This document shows, piece by piece, positions 16,802 to 25,847 of a DNA stretch of 64,000 nucleotides (positions are counted from its first letter, which is position 1; every line of letters starts with the position of its first letter). The notes beneath the pieces are model-generated. The model was given only the letters and a program-made list of their open reading frames with translations, had not been told where the DNA came from and did not search any database. The position numbers were made by a program, and so were the translations under genes. The stretch comes from Cyanidium caldarium (taxonomy: Eukaryota > Rhodophyta > Bangiophyceae > Cyanidiales > Cyanidiaceae): contig JANCYW010000018.1 in the NCBI GenBank assembly GCA_026184775.1, forward strand, positions 223,434 through 287,433. Reading direction: 5' to 3'.

Positions 16802-19426
16802 ATGACTGCATCCCTCGAGGCAAGCATTCTTTGGGGTGTTGATAGAAGTGAATTGTGTGATGAAGCGCTGGAAGATCGGGTTCGACGTTGGACGCCGACT
16901 GGATTGGGGGCACCGACAGCGCGCGCCTGGCAGACCGCCACTGTCCGGGTCATTCGCCGGGAGGTGGTCGCGGCGATAGAGGCGGTGCAACGATGGCGAA
17001 TTGTGCCATCTGACACGACCGTTTCACCTTCTCCATCCGATCAGGCAGCCATGGACTATGTGTACGCGGTGGCGTTGTTGTTGGCGTTTGCGCAGCATAA
17101 CTGGACGGGCCCGCCGGTCCATTTAGAGGCGCAGGCGTTCTCGGACGCGACGATATCCCTGTTGCAAGTGGACGGGGAGGAGTTGTGGGCAGCGCCGGGC
17201 ACGGCGTCATGGTTGGCGCTGAGTCAACGGTTGCTGTGGGAAAAAGTGGGTGCAGCGGCCTCCGCCTACCACATCTGGTGGTATGGTCGGGCGGTATGGG
17301 CACATCAGCAGTGCCTCAGCGGCCCGTCACCGGTGCTGCAGCAACGGCTGCGGCAAGCGTACGGGTATTTGCTGCGCGATCAAGTGTCGGACGTTGCCGC
17401 CAGTGCTGACGAGCCCACACTGGCGGCCCTACCGGAGGGCACCCCACTACAGGACCCGCGAGAACGTCGCCTGGCCGGGGTGGAATGGTCGCTCATCCAA
17501 CACCACTACTATCAGGCCGAGCAAGCTGTCGCCAGCCTGGAGGCGGCAGCGCGCCTGTCGGCGGTGCGGGTGGAAGTGAGCGGGGCGTGGGGTGTGCGTC
17601 TGTGGCACCAACAGCGACAGACCGCGCTGATGGTGGCCCGGACCGAGGATCCTCCAAATGCCAACGGAGCGAGCGGCGACGGACAGATGGAGCGTCGCCC
17701 CGTTGCGGATGAATTCCTCTTACCGCGGGATGTGCCGCTGCACGACCCCGACGTTATCGGACGCAGCGTGGTATCGAGCGCCGCTGCCGCCGTCGCATCT
17801 TCCACGCTGCGCACCGAGGATGCACTGTTGGTGCTGACGCGCTGTGCGCTGGCCCGCTCGTACGGCGCGGAGACGCGGCTCGCCGGGGAGCAGCTGGCGG
17901 CCTTGGTGCAGTTGGTGCTGGATACCGCACGGCAGAGTGACGCGCGGGCCACTACCGACACGCTGTTGCGCGCCTATGCGTTGCTGTTGCGCTGTCGCCT
18001 CGAGGCCGACAAGGGTCGCTATCAGGAGCGCACACTGCACCAAATGGAGGAACTGTGCGAGCACTGGTACGCTGCAGCCGCCATCGACCCGCACCCTGTC
18101 TATCGCCTGCGGTATCTGTGGGCGGTGGCGTATCCGCCGCGCTGGCAACTGCACCGCGAGTATGCGGCGGTGTTGGGTCGGCTCGGATTGGTCAAATCGG
18201 CGCTGCAAGTGTATCAGCAGTGGGACCTGTGGGACGAGGTGATCGACTGTCATCGCCTGATGGGCAACATGCCGCGAGCGGAGCGGTTGGTGCTGGAGCG
18301 GCTGCAGCGGTGCGGCCGCACGCCGCGGCTGTTGTGTGTGCTGGCAGATGTGCGCGCCTTTCTGCCCGGACGGTCCGCGAATGCCGCCGAGGACACCGAC
18401 CCGGTATCGGCCTTGTACGCGGAGGCGTGGCGGGTGAGCGGCGGGCGGTATGCGCGGGCACAGCGCTCGTTAGCGCGATGGGCGATGCGCCACGGCCGCC
18501 ACGCCGATGCAGTGCGCCACTGGCAACTGGCGCTGGCGCTCAACCCGCTCTACCCCGACGGGTGGATGGCGCTGGGATACAGCGCGCAACAGCTAGGCCA
18601 GTGGGATACGGCGGCTGCGGCGTACACCCGCGTGGTGCAGTACGAGCCGGATCACGCCGAGGCGTGGAGCAATCTCGGGGGCGTGCTGATGCAGCGGGCG
18701 CGCTCGACTGTGGAAGACAAGGCGGCGGCGGAGAGCACCACACCGGCGGATACGGTCGATGCGGATCATCAGCGCGCACTGGAATGTTTTCAGCAGGCGT
18801 GTCGCTGGCGGCCGGATATGTGGCGGTTGCAGTACCACGCGTTGGTGGCGGCGAATGTGGTCGGAGCGCCTGCAGTCGCCATCTCGGCGCTGCGACGGTT
18901 GCTGGCGATACGCAACGGGCCGGGCTGGACGACGGTGACCGACGACGGCATGCAGCTGACGCGGTTGGTGCAGTGGCTAGAGCGCGGGAATGCCGAAGCG
19001 GTGGATGATGTGCAGCAGCGGTGGGCACGGCATCTGGTGGCGGTGTTGCAGGAGACTGCGGTACCGGCAGGTGTCAGCGAGCCGTTATTGTGGGATGCGC
19101 TGGCGCGGTTGCACGCGCTACTGGGCGAGCGGCTGGCGGTGTTGCGTTATCGACAGCGGCAGTTGCGCTGCGTGCTGCACCGCGACGAGTGCAAGCACGG
19201 GCGGAGAGGTGCGGGAGTGTCCAGCGCGGACCACGAAGCGGTGTGTGGCGTGGCGTTGTTGGCGGCCCGGAGCGCTCGGGATGTCGAGGGAGGGGAGGAA
19301 GAAGCGTCACCGTTGCGGCGGGGGTTGTTACAGCAGCTGCAGAGCGTGCGGCGACAGTGCGCGGGCCAGGGTGAAGCGGGCGCGTCGTGCGGGCAGCTGG
19401 CAGCGCTGATGGCGGAATGGGAGTGA
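16802..19426 (+). CDS. TTC27 / Emw1-like tetratricopeptide protein
   Basis: An 874-residue helical protein, close to the length of human TTC27. N-terminal family features include FAQHNWTGPP and WALSQRLLWEKVG-type helices followed by WAHQQCLSGPSPVLQ. The central part has EYAAVLGRLGLVKSALQVYQQWDLWDEVIDCH, and TPR units are clear at about 560-680 (HWQLALALNPLYPDGWMALG; VVQYEPDHAEAWSNLGGVLM). Yeast Emw1 is linked to cell-wall integrity and TTC27 to assembly chaperoning of large complexes; the function here is inferred from the family only. The ATG at 16802 (MTASLEASILWGVD) was chosen because the 47 residues before it are not family-like. Confidence 0.85.
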   Translation: MTASLEASILWGVDRSELCDEALEDRVRRWTPTGLGAPTARAWQTATVRVIRREVVAAIEAVQRWRIVPSDTTVSPSPSDQAAMDYVYAVALLLAFAQHNWTGPPVHLEAQAFSDATISLLQVDGEELWAAPGTASWLALSQRLLWEKVGAAASAYHIWWYGRAVWAHQQCLSGPSPVLQQRLRQAYGYLLRDQVSDVAASADEPTLAALPEGTPLQDPRERRLAGVEWSLIQHHYYQAEQAVASLEAAARLSAVRVEVSGAWGVRLWHQQRQTALMVARTEDPPNANGASGDGQMERRPVADEFLLPRDVPLHDPDVIGRSVVSSAAAAVASSTLRTEDALLVLTRCALARSYGAETRLAGEQLAALVQLVLDTARQSDARATTDTLLRAYALLLRCRLEADKGRYQERTLHQMEELCEHWYAAAAIDPHPVYRLRYLWAVAYPPRWQLHREYAAVLGRLGLVKSALQVYQQWDLWDEVIDCHRLMGNMPRAERLVLERLQRCGRTPRLLCVLADVRAFLPGRSANAAEDTDPVSALYAEAWRVSGGRYARAQRSLARWAMRHGRHADAVRHWQLALALNPLYPDGWMALGYSAQQLGQWDTAAAAYTRVVQYEPDHAEAWSNLGGVLMQRARSTVEDKAAAESTTPADTVDADHQRALECFQQACRWRPDMWRLQYHALVAANVVGAPAVAISALRRLLAIRNGPGWTTVTDDGMQLTRLVQWLERGNAEAVDDVQQRWARHLVAVLQETAVPAGVSEPLLWDALARLHALLGERLAVLRYRQRQLRCVLHRDECKHGRRGAGVSSADHEAVCGVALLAARSARDVEGGEEEASPLRRGLLQQLQSVRRQCAGQGEAGASCGQLAALMAEWE

Positions 19427-19939
19427 CACGGCTGAAGGGGTGTGGGAGGCCGCGACAGGGCGACGCGGGGCGCTCTACCGGAACAGGGCTAGCAGCCGCG
19501 GCGGGGATGCGGGTGCGGTGTTCGCATCGAGGATGTGCTCGACGGGCAGCTGCGAATGCGGTGGGGCGGTGTAACCGGCGGCACCTCCTCTGTCTCCGAC
19601 GGCCGATTCTCGGCGTGCTCCACGCTGGGCCCACCTGCCAGGTCGCACTGGGATTGTGGGGCTGCTCACGGATTTTGCGGCAGCGGCAGTCGGTCGGCAC
19701 ACACAGAACTTGCACACGCGCCGGCGCCGCCAGACCGAAAATAGCGCACACCCTGCAACACCCCGTCGTGACGGCTCTTGGCGGCGGTCGCCTGGCCACC
19801 GTCCCCCTCCACTCTGCACCACGCATCCTTGCCTGCATTTTTCGATGGCAGTCGAACGCACCACCGCCCCCACCCTCCATGCGGGCCGTCCGGCACTTGC
19901 GCCGGCAAACGCGCGCCCGCACTCACCGACACGCCCTCC
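19427..19939. other. Convergent intergenic region
   Basis: This 513-base spacer lies between the 3' ends of TTC27 and MND1. Open frames on both strands are short, Arg/Pro/Ala-rich and have no recognisable family. No tRNA-like B-box or clear hairpin was found. Confidence 0.3.
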
Positions 19940-20557
19940 TCACTCCACATACTGCAGGGCGCGTTCGGTGCCAAACTGCTCATCGAACACCTCCAACTGC
20001 ACGCCAAACTGATCCCGCACGTACGCACGCACCGTGTACAAGTTATCCGTCCAGCGGTTCGCTCGCTCCTTCAACGTCGCCGTCTCCCGCACCAACGCGT
20101 CCAGGTGCTCCGGGTCGCAGCGCCGCAGCTCTTGCAGCTCGGCCTCTCGCGCGGACCACTGTTGGTCAAGCGCCTGCAGCCGCTCCAGCACCTGCTCCCG
20201 ATGGGCACTGGCCTCGCGCCCGCGCCGCGCCTCGGCCACCTGCTCTTGCAACCGCTGCTGCAACGCCTTCTTGTCGGCCACCGCCCGCTCGATGGCCGCC
20301 AGACGATGGCGCTTCTTCTGCACGCTCTCCGACGGCAGACACCAGTAGATGGTGTTCACGCCGCACTTGTCCATATTGACCAAATCGTCGTCCACGAGGC
20401 ACTGCAGCACCTCCTTCACCGATTGCAGCGTGATACCCTTGCTTTTCGGGGCCACCTTCTCCAGCTCCTTGAGCGTGTAAAACTCGGACGTCTCGGTGAA
20501 GATCTCCAACAGACGCGTGCGTTTCTCATCAAAACACAGACCGCGCTTCCGGGACAT
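19940..20557 (-). CDS. MND1: Meiotic recombination protein Mnd1
   Basis: Mnd1 forms a coiled-coil heterodimer with Hop2 that stimulates Dmc1/Rad51 strand invasion in meiosis. The 205-residue product starts with the very characteristic MSRKRGLCFDEKRTRLLEIF, followed by TLKELEKVAPKSKGITLQSV and KEVLQCLVDDDLVNMDKCG. That is the Mnd1 winged-helix domain, with YWCLPS at its end. A coiled coil follows (about 95-170), and the C-terminus has AYVRDQFGVQLEVFDEQFG. Length matches the family (about 205-220). Start at MSRKRG is clear from homology. The partner Hop2 is not in the window. It shares a 335-base divergent spacer with SBDS. Confidence 0.95.
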   Translation of the reverse strand: MSRKRGLCFDEKRTRLLEIFTETSEFYTLKELEKVAPKSKGITLQSVKEVLQCLVDDDLVNMDKCGVNTIYWCLPSESVQKKRHRLAAIERAVADKKALQQRLQEQVAEARRGREASAHREQVLERLQALDQQWSAREAELQELRRCDPEHLDALVRETATLKERANRWTDNLYTVRAYVRDQFGVQLEVFDEQFGTERALQYVE

Positions 20558-20892
20558 GAGAAGGGCAGGGAGAGGAGGCAGTGTTGACGACTCAGACACG
20601 GTTCTGGACGAGCAGGTGCGCGTGTCCGGGTGCGTACGGCGCACACATCCCGGAGCGTCCCCTCTCCGGGGACGTTCCCGCCAGCACGATCGCGGCCATC
20701 CGTCACGATGACGTGTCGGCGCGGAGTGGTTTGGGCGGTCGCTGCTCGTCCGCGGCACGACTCCGGGCCGGCGGCGGGCGCTGCGAGAAAGAGCGGATCG
20801 GGATCATTGCCCAATCACTTACCTTCCAAAACGCGCTCCACGTTCCCACTTTCCGGGGCGCTTCTGGATGCCATTACCTCCTCCGACTATCC
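20558..20892. promoter_or_regulatory. Divergent promoter region, MND1 / SBDS
   Basis: This 335-base spacer contains the promoters of a meiosis-associated and a ribosome-biogenesis gene in opposite directions. No RNA gene or clear TATA element was seen. Confidence 0.35.
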
Positions 20893-21768
20893 ATGTTCCA
20901 ACCCACCGGACAGAAACGCCTCACCAACGTGAGCGTCATCCGCTACAAGCGGGGTAGGAAGCGGTTCGAGATTGCCTGCTATCCGAGCACGGTGCTGTCC
21001 TACCGCGCCGGACACCTCAAGGACCTGAGTGAGGTGTTACAAGTGGATGAGGTGTTCGAGAACGTCTCCAAGGGCAAGGTGGCCGCGAGCGGCGACTTGC
21101 GCGAGTGCTTCGGCACCACCGACCGGGCGAAGATTATCCGGCAGATATTGGAGCGGGGTGAATTGCAGGTGTCGGAGCGAGAGCGGCAGTACGGTCTGCG
21201 CAACTCACTGCAGGAGATTGCCAATATTATTGCCGCCAAGACGGTCAGCCGGGCCACTCAACGCCCGATACCGGTGGGTCTGGTGTACAAGGCGCTGCAG
21301 GAGGCGCACTTCTCGGTGCAACCGACGCGTTCGGTGAAGGCACAGGCGCTGGAGGCGATTCGACTGCTGCAGCAGCACAGCGAGTTGGATCTGGAGCGCG
21401 CGCGCATGCGGTTGCGAGTGCACGTGCCCGCGCAGCACGACGCCAAGCGCTTGCAGGAGCGACTGGTGCAGATCGAAACCGACGCCGCCAAAAAGGCCAA
21501 ACGCGGCGAAGTCGGCAGCGCAGCGCAGGTGGCCGCCGGGGCATCGGTCCGTGGTGGCAGCGACACCTCCGCCTCACTCCAGATGGTGCAGGTGGAGTCG
21601 GAGGAGTGGCTGACGGGCGGCGCGTTGCTGTGGACGTTGCAGATCGATCCGGGTTGGTTCCGCACGCTCGAGCAGATCGTCGCCGAAGAGACGCACGGCA
21701 GCGGCACCGTGGAGGTGATCAGTTTACGGGTGCTGCACGAGGGCGACCACCTGAACGATGTCTTGTAA
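20893..21768 (+). CDS. SBDS: Ribosome maturation protein SBDS / Sdo1
   Basis: SBDS works with the GTPase EFL1 to release eIF6 from late 60S subunits. The 291-residue product begins with QKRLTNVSVIRYKRGRKRFEIACYPSTVLSYR, then LSEVLQVDEVFENVSKGKVA, the FYSH domain. Next come GTTDRAKIIRQILERGELQVSERERQ and IANIIAAKTVSRATQRPIPV (domain II), then the ferredoxin-like C-terminal domain with ALEAIRLLQQHSELDLERARMRLRV. The tail after about residue 220 carries an Ala/Gly-rich insertion and then a further 60 residues, so it is longer than the usual 250. Start at MFQPTGQKR is fixed by family similarity. Confidence 0.96.
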   Translation: MFQPTGQKRLTNVSVIRYKRGRKRFEIACYPSTVLSYRAGHLKDLSEVLQVDEVFENVSKGKVAASGDLRECFGTTDRAKIIRQILERGELQVSERERQYGLRNSLQEIANIIAAKTVSRATQRPIPVGLVYKALQEAHFSVQPTRSVKAQALEAIRLLQQHSELDLERARMRLRVHVPAQHDAKRLQERLVQIETDAAKKAKRGEVGSAAQVAAGASVRGGSDTSASLQMVQVESEEWLTGGALLWTLQIDPGWFRTLEQIVAEETHGSGTVEVISLRVLHEGDHLNDVL

Positions 21769-21834
21769 ATAGGAGGGTGGTGACGGTGCGCTGGCACGCC
21801 AGATCGGAGAGGTGCAGCAGGTCGACCCCACGGC

Positions 21835-22368
21835 CTACTCATACAGCAAGGTCTTGATCTTGAGGCTCTGAAGCGAGCCCTGAAAACCGTCAGGGTTCTT
21901 GATGCGCGCGCCCTCGGGCGGGAACGCCTCCTCGGGCACCTGCATACCGTTGGAGTCGTGCACCACCGCTTCGATCAGCGGCTTGGCGCCCTCGCCAAAC
22001 CCCAACTCAAAACTACGAAACACGTACTGCGACGGCCGCAGCCAGCGATCCTCCTCGTCCCACTCGTCCCAGTCGTCGTGCTCGTCGGGCAGCCGCCGCA
22101 CGTGACACAGCAACTCGCCGGTTGCCGCGTCGCCCTGCACCAGCATCTCCCACTCTTCCGCACTGAATGACTCCCCGCCAGCGTAGGTGAAAGTACAGGT
22201 GGTGGCCGGGTTGGGTGGCGTGTCCAGCGACACCGACTTGCTGCCGGGCATCGCCGGATGCATCACAAACCGCGACCGTCTCCGTCGCACCTCATCCGAC
22301 TGAGCTTCTCGGATGAGAATGAGGGAACAGAGGATCAGGAGGAGGAGGAGGAAGAAGAGGCGATTCAT
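21835..22368 (-). CDS. MYDGF-like (UPF0556) secreted/ER protein
   Basis: A 177-residue protein with a clear signal peptide (NRLFFLLLLLILCSLILIREAQS). The mature part shows TTCTFTYAGGESFSAEEWEMLVQ, then CHVRRLP, an acidic patch, YVFRSFELGF, and a C-terminal FQGSLQSLKIKTLLYE. This matches the myeloid-derived growth factor (C19orf10/UPF0556) pattern of a CMFTYASQGGTNEQWQM-like segment, two Cys, and an F-x-L-x-L-x-I ending. The animal protein is an ER/Golgi and secreted factor; a role in an alga is unknown. The ending YE is not an ER retention signal. Identification rests on motif memory, so it is moderately secure. Confidence 0.7.
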   Translation of the reverse strand: MNRLFFLLLLLILCSLILIREAQSDEVRRRRSRFVMHPAMPGSKSVSLDTPPNPATTCTFTYAGGESFSAEEWEMLVQGDAATGELLCHVRRLPDEHDDWDEWDEEDRWLRPSQYVFRSFELGFGEGAKPLIEAVVHDSNGMQVPEEAFPPEGARIKNPDGFQGSLQSLKIKTLLYE

Positions 22369-22629
22369 GGGCGCTGAGAAGGAATTCTGTGGTCGTGTCG
22401 GTCAACAGTTCGGCGGACGCTCGCGGTCTGTACGACTCGCTGGTGCCGGGAATTCACGCGCCACGCGGAATCGATTTCGCGCGCATCCGCGTCGACGCAC
22501 GGATCGCCGATGCGGCACCGGAGAGCACGAGGGAAGCGTCGCAACCGGGGGAGTGCATGGACGCAGGCAGAGTCGCTGCATTCCACCCAATACCCGATAG
22601 CGTCATTTTATCACCCATACACTTTGCCC

Positions 22630-22646
22630 ACTCTCTCTCTCTCTCT
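22630..22646. repeat. CT dinucleotide run
   Basis: Short CT run immediately downstream of the SET1 stop codon, within a 283-base spacer to the MYDGF-like gene. Confidence 0.85.
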
Positions 22647-22651
22647 GCGTC

Positions 22652-25534
22652 CTAGTTCAAGTATTTGCGGCAGCCGGGTGCACCGCAGAGGCAGGGTATT
22701 TTGAGCTCGGGCGCGTCCTCGATCTCAAAGTGGTAGTCGTAGGTGATCTCCTCGCCGCACTCGATGAAGCGTTTGGCGTAGAAGAGGATATGTGGCGCGC
22801 CAGTGATGTGCACGATGCGGGCGGTGGCGTTCGGCTCGCAGCAGTGGTTGATGAAGCGGGCCATGCCGCCGGCGTGGGTGGCATCGACCACGGTATCGCT
22901 GTCGATGCGGAACAGGAACGAGTCGCCCATGCCCTGCAGACCGTAGGCACGCTCGCGCAAATCGGCGACGGCGGGGCGAATCAGTTCGCCGCGGTACTCG
23001 ATGAGGAAATCGCCGGCTGGGATGTCCTCCATGGCCCACAGGCCGTAGCCGTGAATGGCCGAGCGCTGGAAGCGCAGCGCCTTGGCGCGCGCATGCAAGT
23101 AGAGCGTGGGATACTCGGAGTCGCCCAGTGCCGATAGCAGCTGCCGGTGCTCCATGCGGTTGCTGCGCAGAGAGGCGGCCGTTGTGGCGTCCGAAAACTG
23201 GCGCTCCACCTGTTTGGGCGGCATCCAGCGACGGCGTTTGCGCGATCGTGCATACGCCGGGTAGCCCTCGCTGCGAGCGCAGCCGGTGGCATTCTCCGGC
23301 AGGGCGTCGGAAACCGTGGACACCGCTGCCACCGTCGTGGCGTACGTATCCAGCGCCGCTCGCAACGACTCGTCCACCCAGAGGCGGTGCGCTGCCGACA
23401 CCTCCGCCAGCCGCAGCGGCAGATGCTTGTCGGTCGCCATCGCCGCGGCCCCGTCGCCCCACCCCGCCGCCGCCAGCACCTGCTCCACGTATTGCTGATC
23501 TTCGCGTTCATCCAGCAACGCCGCCACTGCGGTTGGCCGGACGCGTCGGGTGGTCTTGGGCACCGCGGCCACCGTCTCCTCCGCACTGGACTGCTCCTCG
23601 TCCTCCATCCATTCCGTGGTGCTGTCGGCGCCGCTCGCCTCCAGTGACGCTTCATCCATCTCGGTGCGCTCCTCCCACCACCGCCGCTGTCCGCCGTTCG
23701 GTGCCGCCGCCGCTTCCGCCTCCGCGGCGGCTTCCGCCCCTGCCGGCATCGCCTCCAAACGTCCCCGCACAGCCTCTTTCCGCCACACCTCCTCCAGGCG
23801 CTCCAGCACCGCCATGCCCACCCGATCCAACAGCTCTCGCTGCATGTCGCGCACAATCGCGTGATGCAACTGCGCTTCCAACACATCGCCGGCCGCATCC
23901 AGCAGCTCGCGGTGCGTCGCAAACCGTCGCGGCCGCTGGGCGTCGCGGGTAACGTGCAACGTATCGGTGGCCGTCTCTATCTCCACATAACACACGTCCA
24001 TGGTGACGCTGCACCCGGCCAGGAGGTTGGCGCGGCGATGCATCCAGCGCAAGAACTTGGCCAGTGTAGACGCGTCCGGGAACACCACATACCAGTAGGG
24101 CGCTCGCGACGCCAGCTGCGTCGGACCGGGAAACTGATTCAGCAGCTCACGCAACTCGGCGCGGTGCACATTGAACGGCAGCGTGGTGAGGCGCAGCGCT
24201 GGCTGGCCTGGCAGCGCGTCCGGTAGAGCGGACGCCGGGCCATTGGTGTATGGTCGTTGGCCGTTGGTCAGTGCCTCTGATTTCTCATCGACGACTGGCC
24301 ATTCCTCTTCCGACAGGAGCGAGGTGTGTACGCGACGCCCCATGAGCATGTGCTGATCCAGTCGCTGTGCGGCCTCCGCTGCCCGCCCCGGATGATGGTA
24401 AGTGACCAGCACGTCCTTGAGGTCCGCGGCATCCACAGAGGTTGTCGGCACAACATGCAACGCGGCGATGCGGCCGAAACGGGTCAGTGCCGCCCGCAGA
24501 ATCGACTCAGGCGTCGCTGCCGGCACGCCGGCCACCCGCACCCGAGTGGCCCGCAGACCGGATGGTGATGGGTGGTCAGTATGGGTTGGCGCGGCGTTGG
24601 AGGCGGACATCGACCGTTCCGTTGCAGGCTTTGTCGAGTTCGCTTGTGGTGCGGGCGGAGTCGGGCATCGGGAGTGCGGTAACACGGCATGATCACTTGA
24701 GGTTGTCGCTGGCGACGGACGACCTGCTGGAGCCGTCGACGGCGTACGTCGCCCGATCGGCGGCGGCGCCGGCATTTTCTGCTCCCTGTGCGGGGCGGTC
24801 GCATTCGCCAGGCGCATCTCGGCCTCCTGAGCATGTCGTTGCCGCTCCATGGCCTGGCGTCGTTGAATGAGGGCCGTGCGGCGCGCCTCGGCCGCCACCG
24901 CACCCGGATCCGGTCGCACTTGCAGCACCGCGCCCATGACCGTCTTGCCGTTCATCTCGGCGGCGGCGCGCAGTCCGGCATGCCGCGAGGCAAACCAGAC
25001 GCTCACAAACCCCATGTGCCGTCGCTGTTCGTCTCGGTGAATAACCACCCGCTCCACGCGCCCAAACCGACGGAACTGCTCCGCCAGGTATGCCTCGTGC
25101 GCGTGCTGATTGACGCCGAGCACCAGCACGGTGCGCTCGTCGTCAGCGTCATACCGGTCGGAGACGTACGGTGGCAGCAGCCGCAACGTCCTGCCGCCCG
25201 CAATACTCCCGTCCCTCTTCGGGGCGGTAAGTCGCGGGTCGACCGGCGTCTCCACCGCACGTGCACGTTGCTCGCGGGTCACGTGCCCGTCCACCGAGTA
25301 CTGCCGACAGTAGCCGGACGGTAGTCCTGAACCCGACACCGGCTCGGCCTCGAACAGACCTATCGCAGACGGCAGGCCCACGCCGCGCGGGTCGTGACGC
25401 AGTCGCCAGTGTCCGCCCGCCAGCGGCAACAACAGCCGGAACGCGGTCCCGTCCCGGTCGGGCGCGCGCACCTCCACCTCCTGGGCGCGGGGCCGTTGCC
25501 GCCTCCTCACCCAAGGCCGTTCAGTGTCCTCCAT
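22652..25534 (-). CDS. SET1-type histone H3K4 methyltransferase
   Basis: Catalytic subunit of a COMPASS-like complex that methylates lysine 4 of histone H3. At the C-terminus of the 960-residue product lies an N-SET-like region (RRWMPPKQVERQFSD), then the SET domain with HGYGLWAMEDIPAGDFLIEYRGE, DSFLFRIDSDTVVDATHAGG, ARFINHCCEPNA and GEEITYDYHF. A post-SET Cys cluster (PCLCGAPGCRKYLN) ends the protein. An RRM is visible at about 130-215 (TVLVLGVNQHAHEAYLAEQF, then MGFVSVWF). Two more RRM-like folds occur at about 325-405 (TRVRVAGVPAATPESILRAA) and 455-530 (LRLTTLPFNVHRAELRELL). An RRM with SET, N-SET and post-SET is the SET1/SETD1 layout rather than MLL. Acidic linkers separate the halves. 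Confidence 0.92.
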   Translation of the reverse strand: MEDTERPWVRRRQRPRAQEVEVRAPDRDGTAFRLLLPLAGGHWRLRHDPRGVGLPSAIGLFEAEPVSGSGLPSGYCRQYSVDGHVTREQRARAVETPVDPRLTAPKRDGSIAGGRTLRLLPPYVSDRYDADDERTVLVLGVNQHAHEAYLAEQFRRFGRVERVVIHRDEQRRHMGFVSVWFASRHAGLRAAAEMNGKTVMGAVLQVRPDPGAVAAEARRTALIQRRQAMERQRHAQEAEMRLANATAPHREQKMPAPPPIGRRTPSTAPAGRPSPATTSSDHAVLPHSRCPTPPAPQANSTKPATERSMSASNAAPTHTDHPSPSGLRATRVRVAGVPAATPESILRAALTRFGRIAALHVVPTTSVDAADLKDVLVTYHHPGRAAEAAQRLDQHMLMGRRVHTSLLSEEEWPVVDEKSEALTNGQRPYTNGPASALPDALPGQPALRLTTLPFNVHRAELRELLNQFPGPTQLASRAPYWYVVFPDASTLAKFLRWMHRRANLLAGCSVTMDVCYVEIETATDTLHVTRDAQRPRRFATHRELLDAAGDVLEAQLHHAIVRDMQRELLDRVGMAVLERLEEVWRKEAVRGRLEAMPAGAEAAAEAEAAAAPNGGQRRWWEERTEMDEASLEASGADSTTEWMEDEEQSSAEETVAAVPKTTRRVRPTAVAALLDEREDQQYVEQVLAAAGWGDGAAAMATDKHLPLRLAEVSAAHRLWVDESLRAALDTYATTVAAVSTVSDALPENATGCARSEGYPAYARSRKRRRWMPPKQVERQFSDATTAASLRSNRMEHRQLLSALGDSEYPTLYLHARAKALRFQRSAIHGYGLWAMEDIPAGDFLIEYRGELIRPAVADLRERAYGLQGMGDSFLFRIDSDTVVDATHAGGMARFINHCCEPNATARIVHITGAPHILFYAKRFIECGEEITYDYHFEIEDAPELKIPCLCGAPGCRKYLN

Positions 25535-25847
25535 AGAGAAACCTATGCAGTATGCGGCGGGGGTGAAGCGTCGTGCCTGCCCATCGTCGCGGCCAGTGCG
25601 GTCTCTCCAGACGGCATGAACGTCAGCAGACGTTTCGGAACACCTCTACCCCGAGAGTTGCGCGTCGCTTGCCACCGAATGCCCGTCGGCGGCGTTTCGA
25701 TACGTCGCGCTGAGGACGAGAGACCTCGGGGGAGCTGTGGAGGCCGGAAAGAGCACCGAATAAAGGGATATCGTGCAATGGGAGGGTATCGGTAAGAGCA
25801 CTGGTTGCATCGCCGCTCGTCCTGAATCGATCTCTGCTTCCAAAACC
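25535..25847. promoter_or_regulatory. Divergent promoter region, SET1 / biotin fusion gene
   Basis: This 313-base spacer contains both promoters. The biotin-gene frame is open upstream to 25773 but has no family resemblance there. No clear element was seen. Confidence 0.35.

Noticed and set aside
19427-19939. Possible tRNA or small gene in the convergent TTC27/MND1 spacer
   Set aside because: No B-box-like GGTTCGA or cloverleaf, and frames lack family features.
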